From contig JAKCPB010000332.1 in the NCBI GenBank assembly GCA_021442155.1, forward strand, positions 344,017-408,016: 64,000 nucleotides of DNA. The letters run 5' to 3'. The stretch is from Cymbidium sinense. Its lineage: Eukaryota; Streptophyta; Magnoliopsida; Asparagales; Orchidaceae. Positions 61,197-64,000 of the stretch are shown piece after piece (the first letter of the stretch is position 1; each line of letters starts with the position of its first letter). The notes under the pieces are model-generated. The model did no database searches. It had not been told where the DNA came from and saw only the letters and a program-made list of their open reading frames with translations. A program made the position numbers and the translations under genes.

Positions 61197-62730
61197 TGAA
61201 TAAAGATGTCATTAAGAGTAGATCTAAAGAATGACCTAATCATAACATAGTTATGGTAGCTAAAGAAAATGTCTTCAAGAGACTTTCCCTTGACAATTAG
61301 AGATTTAAATACCCTAAATCATATTATAATACAATATATTATAATATAATGTAGCATCATATATTTGAGCATGTAGTGATGTGTTTTTGGATGTTATAAG
61401 ATGTTTTGAAATGTTTTAGTATATTATGGTATTGTGCCCTATAGTCTATAATAATATAAATCATAAAATATTGATTTAATAAATCGATGATGAAATTTGT
61501 TTAATTAAAGTGGGAATTAGTTAGTGCCAAAGGTGTGCAACTTGTAGTCTAAAAGTAAGATTTTATGTTCAAAATAAATATTATATGTTGTATCATAGTA
61601 TAACATCATATATCATAATATATTATTCTATGCATTTGAATTCTTTTAGTATTTTACAAACATGCAAAGCTTACAGCATTATTTATAAAAATGTTGATTT
61701 GGACTTTAAAATGGTGGAATTTGGCCAAATTCATAATAGGTAGAGGTATCATAATATATTATTTTCAATTTAAAATATGTAAGTGATATGACTAAAATAT
61801 ATTTTTATTGTAGACTAATTTTATAATTTTTATCTTAAACAATCCCTTGTGATGTGATATGCAATATAATATAATAAATATGTTATAGTGTATTAAAATA
61901 TATGATGCCATAACATAGTGTAGCATCATGCATTGTAGCATACTATTGTGTATTACTACTTATTATTTAGCATATTTTAGTTTGTTATAGTATGATGTAG
62001 TAGAGTTTGTTCTGGTATAATTCATAAAAATACTAATTTATAGGTTGAGATGATGGGATTTGGCCAAATTTAAGGTAAGATTTAGGGGACATCATTGGGG
62101 GTGTGCTATGGTTTGTCATTTAATCTAAAGAATGGAATTTTGCATTCAAAATAATTGTTCATTTTTCAACCATATTTTATAAATTTTTTTTCTTAAAATG
62201 ATTCATTTTAAGTTGTAATGTAACATAATATATTATAGCATATTAAAATATAATGTACATAACAATATAACTTCACATATATATGAATGTGGTGTGTGTA
62301 CTAAATGTTATTGTACATTTTAGTATGTTTTACTTTTGTTATAATACATTGGGTCAAAACTCACAAAATGTTAATTTGAAGGTTAAGATGAAAGAATTTG
62401 GCCAAATTCATCACACACCAAGAAGAAAACCAAAATTATGCTATTTTATACCATTTCTAATAGAAAAATATTAATTTTACATCCAAAATGAACATTATTC
62501 ATATTTTGGGAAAATTTTGTTATTTGTTCCTTTTAAGTGATTCTAATGAGATGTAATATTAGATAATATATTATATTATAGCAAATTATAATATAACATC
62601 ATATATTATAATATAATATAGTGTGTTAATTCACTATAATATGTTTAGCATGATATTGTATAGTTAGTTTGAGCTTGCACCATCATAAATCATAAAATGT
62701 GGATTATAATGTTAAGATGATGTAATTTGA
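61197..62730. other. E1 copy C: AT-rich 3' noncoding region with palindromes
   Basis: Most complete version of the AT-rich region, with the left edge shared with copy B. The palindrome ATTTGGCCAAAT occurs three times (61719-61730, 62058-62069, 62396-62407). Clusters of TATTATAATATAAT-like sequence could form hairpins. The 63-codon open frame at 62283-62474 corresponds to the one at 9822-10019 in copy A but is not conserved as a protein. Confidence 0.7.
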
Positions 62731-64000
62731 ATGAATACATGTTAGGCTTTTGCTTGAAGTATTAAAGGAGTGCATAAGAGAAGAAATAAGATTTGATAAG
62801 AATTCCATGTCAAGAACATGGAGGGAGATCCACTAGGGGATCACATATGCATTGGACATGACATGTGAGGGGTCTATGTCGAGGGCATTGAAGAAGAAAA
62901 TCAACTGGAGATAAGGTTTGAATTTGATTTGATTATATGATTTGTGGAAAGAAGATCCACTAGGGATAAGAATCTATAATCCACCAGGGATAAGATTGAA
63001 TCGACTTAATTTGTTTTGTTTTAATGGATGTGGAGGCATATCTACTAGAGATATGGGCTAGGGGGATCGTATATGAACCTTCCACTTGGGAAGCAAGTTT
63101 GGGCTATCCACATTGGGATTTGATTTTGATTTCAAAGATTTGTTTTATGTATGGGGAGTTTGGTTTGATTTGGTTATCCACTGGGGATTGGGGTGGGGAA
63201 AAGAGTTTGGTTGGATTTATTTGATTTAGACTCTATTAAGGGAGTTTGATTTAATATGGCTTTACTATGGAGGTTGGTTTTGAATTTGATTTATTTTCTT
63301 ATATATATGATTTGGGGCTCCATTAGAGAGAAGGGTGAGATTTAACTCCACTAGGGAAAATTAGATTAGGTTTAATTTAATCTGAGTTAATGTATGGACC
63401 TTGTTAGTGTGCGATGGACCCAATGAGATGGGGGTATATCAGCCTTGACTTACCTCAGGTTTACAAATCCAAAGGGATAGTCTACTATGTGAGAAAAGCT
63501 TGCCAACCTAAGGGGTTTTTGTGCAACAATGCTAGAAAGAAGGTGTAGAAATTACATCTTCTAAAGTGAGGAACAATTGCTAGGTGGCTTGGAGGCACAA
63601 CAACAAATCAACCTAGGCGACTACTGAGTAAATGTTGCTGGGGACTTATGCCAACTCAAAAATAGTCAGATTAATTTTTTCTTAAGTTCATGTGATTTGA
63701 TATTGTTTGTTTGGTTTAGTTTGATTTTAAATTGAGGGAATATTCATTGGGATGTGAGCCCGAAATTTGATAGATTTAATTTATGAACCATGTTGGTGTG
63801 TGATGGACCCATTGAACTAAAGGAATAGTCTACTTGTCAGATGGAAGCTAGCCAACCTAAGGGGTTGCCTTTGGTGTACCTACTATGCTAGAAGAAGCAT
63901 AAATACTTACATCTTCTAAAGGAACAACCGGGTGAGTTCTAGTAGCACAACAATTCAAACCCTACCAGGGGCAATTCACAAAGAATGTCTCTAGGGACTT
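62730..64000. repeat. E1 copy C: repeated 3' noncoding region, cut by window end
   Basis: Matches copy A from about 10.3 to 11.6 kb. It includes CCACTAGGGA-like motifs (for example 62957 and 63348) and at least two versions of the CCAACCTAAGGGG...GCTAGAAAGAAGG sentence near 63.5 and 63.85 kb. The integrase and the rest of pol should follow beyond 64 kb, reading back on the minus strand. Confidence 0.65.

Overview
The window looks like nuclear DNA from a flowering plant. It is repeat-filled and shows no intact host gene. The plant assignment rests on degenerate TTTAGGG-type (CCCTAAA) telomere-like repeats, a Ty3/gypsy pol with two RNase H-like segments (typical of the plant Tat lineage), an L1-type LINE with a terminal RNase H, and fragments of a plant glycine-rich RNA-binding protein (GR-RBP) mRNA. 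Species and chromosome cannot be read from the sequence.

Four components alternate. (1) E1 is a minus-strand Tat-type Ty3/gypsy element, present as copy 0 (1-1419), copy A (about 9209-16556), copy B (about 40511-57462, the most complete: gag, protease, RT, RNase H, second RNase H, integrase, long 3' noncoding region) and copy C (61197-64000, 3' noncoding part only). (2) E2 is a 7.6 kb noncoding element inserted in the E1 protease gene, complete in copy B (47781-55363) and as left-end fragments in copies 0 (1420-2627) and A (16557-17834). (3) Telomere-like arrays lie at 2628-9208, 17835-40510 (one array split by the LINE) and 57461-61196. They are built of units of about 1.0-1.2 kb, each ending in a block resembling GTTTACTTAATTT. 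(4) A LINE occupies 24341-31244.

The most unusual component is inside the arrays. Nine units carry a piece of about 420-490 bp from a GR-RBP transcript: the last residues of the RRM, the glycine-rich tail, the stop codon, the 3' UTR and a terminal A-run. A tenth copy is a short remnant. All start at the same codon region and end at the same A-run, as expected for one 5'-truncated cDNA captured once and then amplified with the array.

The order of events can be partly read. E2 inserted into the E1 protease with an AGGCC target duplication. The E1+E2 composite was copied, because copies 0, A and B share the same E1/E2 junction. Telomere-like arrays became joined to the composites: copies B and C share one junction, while the other junctions differ. 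The LINE later entered the largest array. Nothing appears functional as a protein: coding frames carry stops and frameshifts, and two of the three readable RT catalytic boxes have lost an aspartate.
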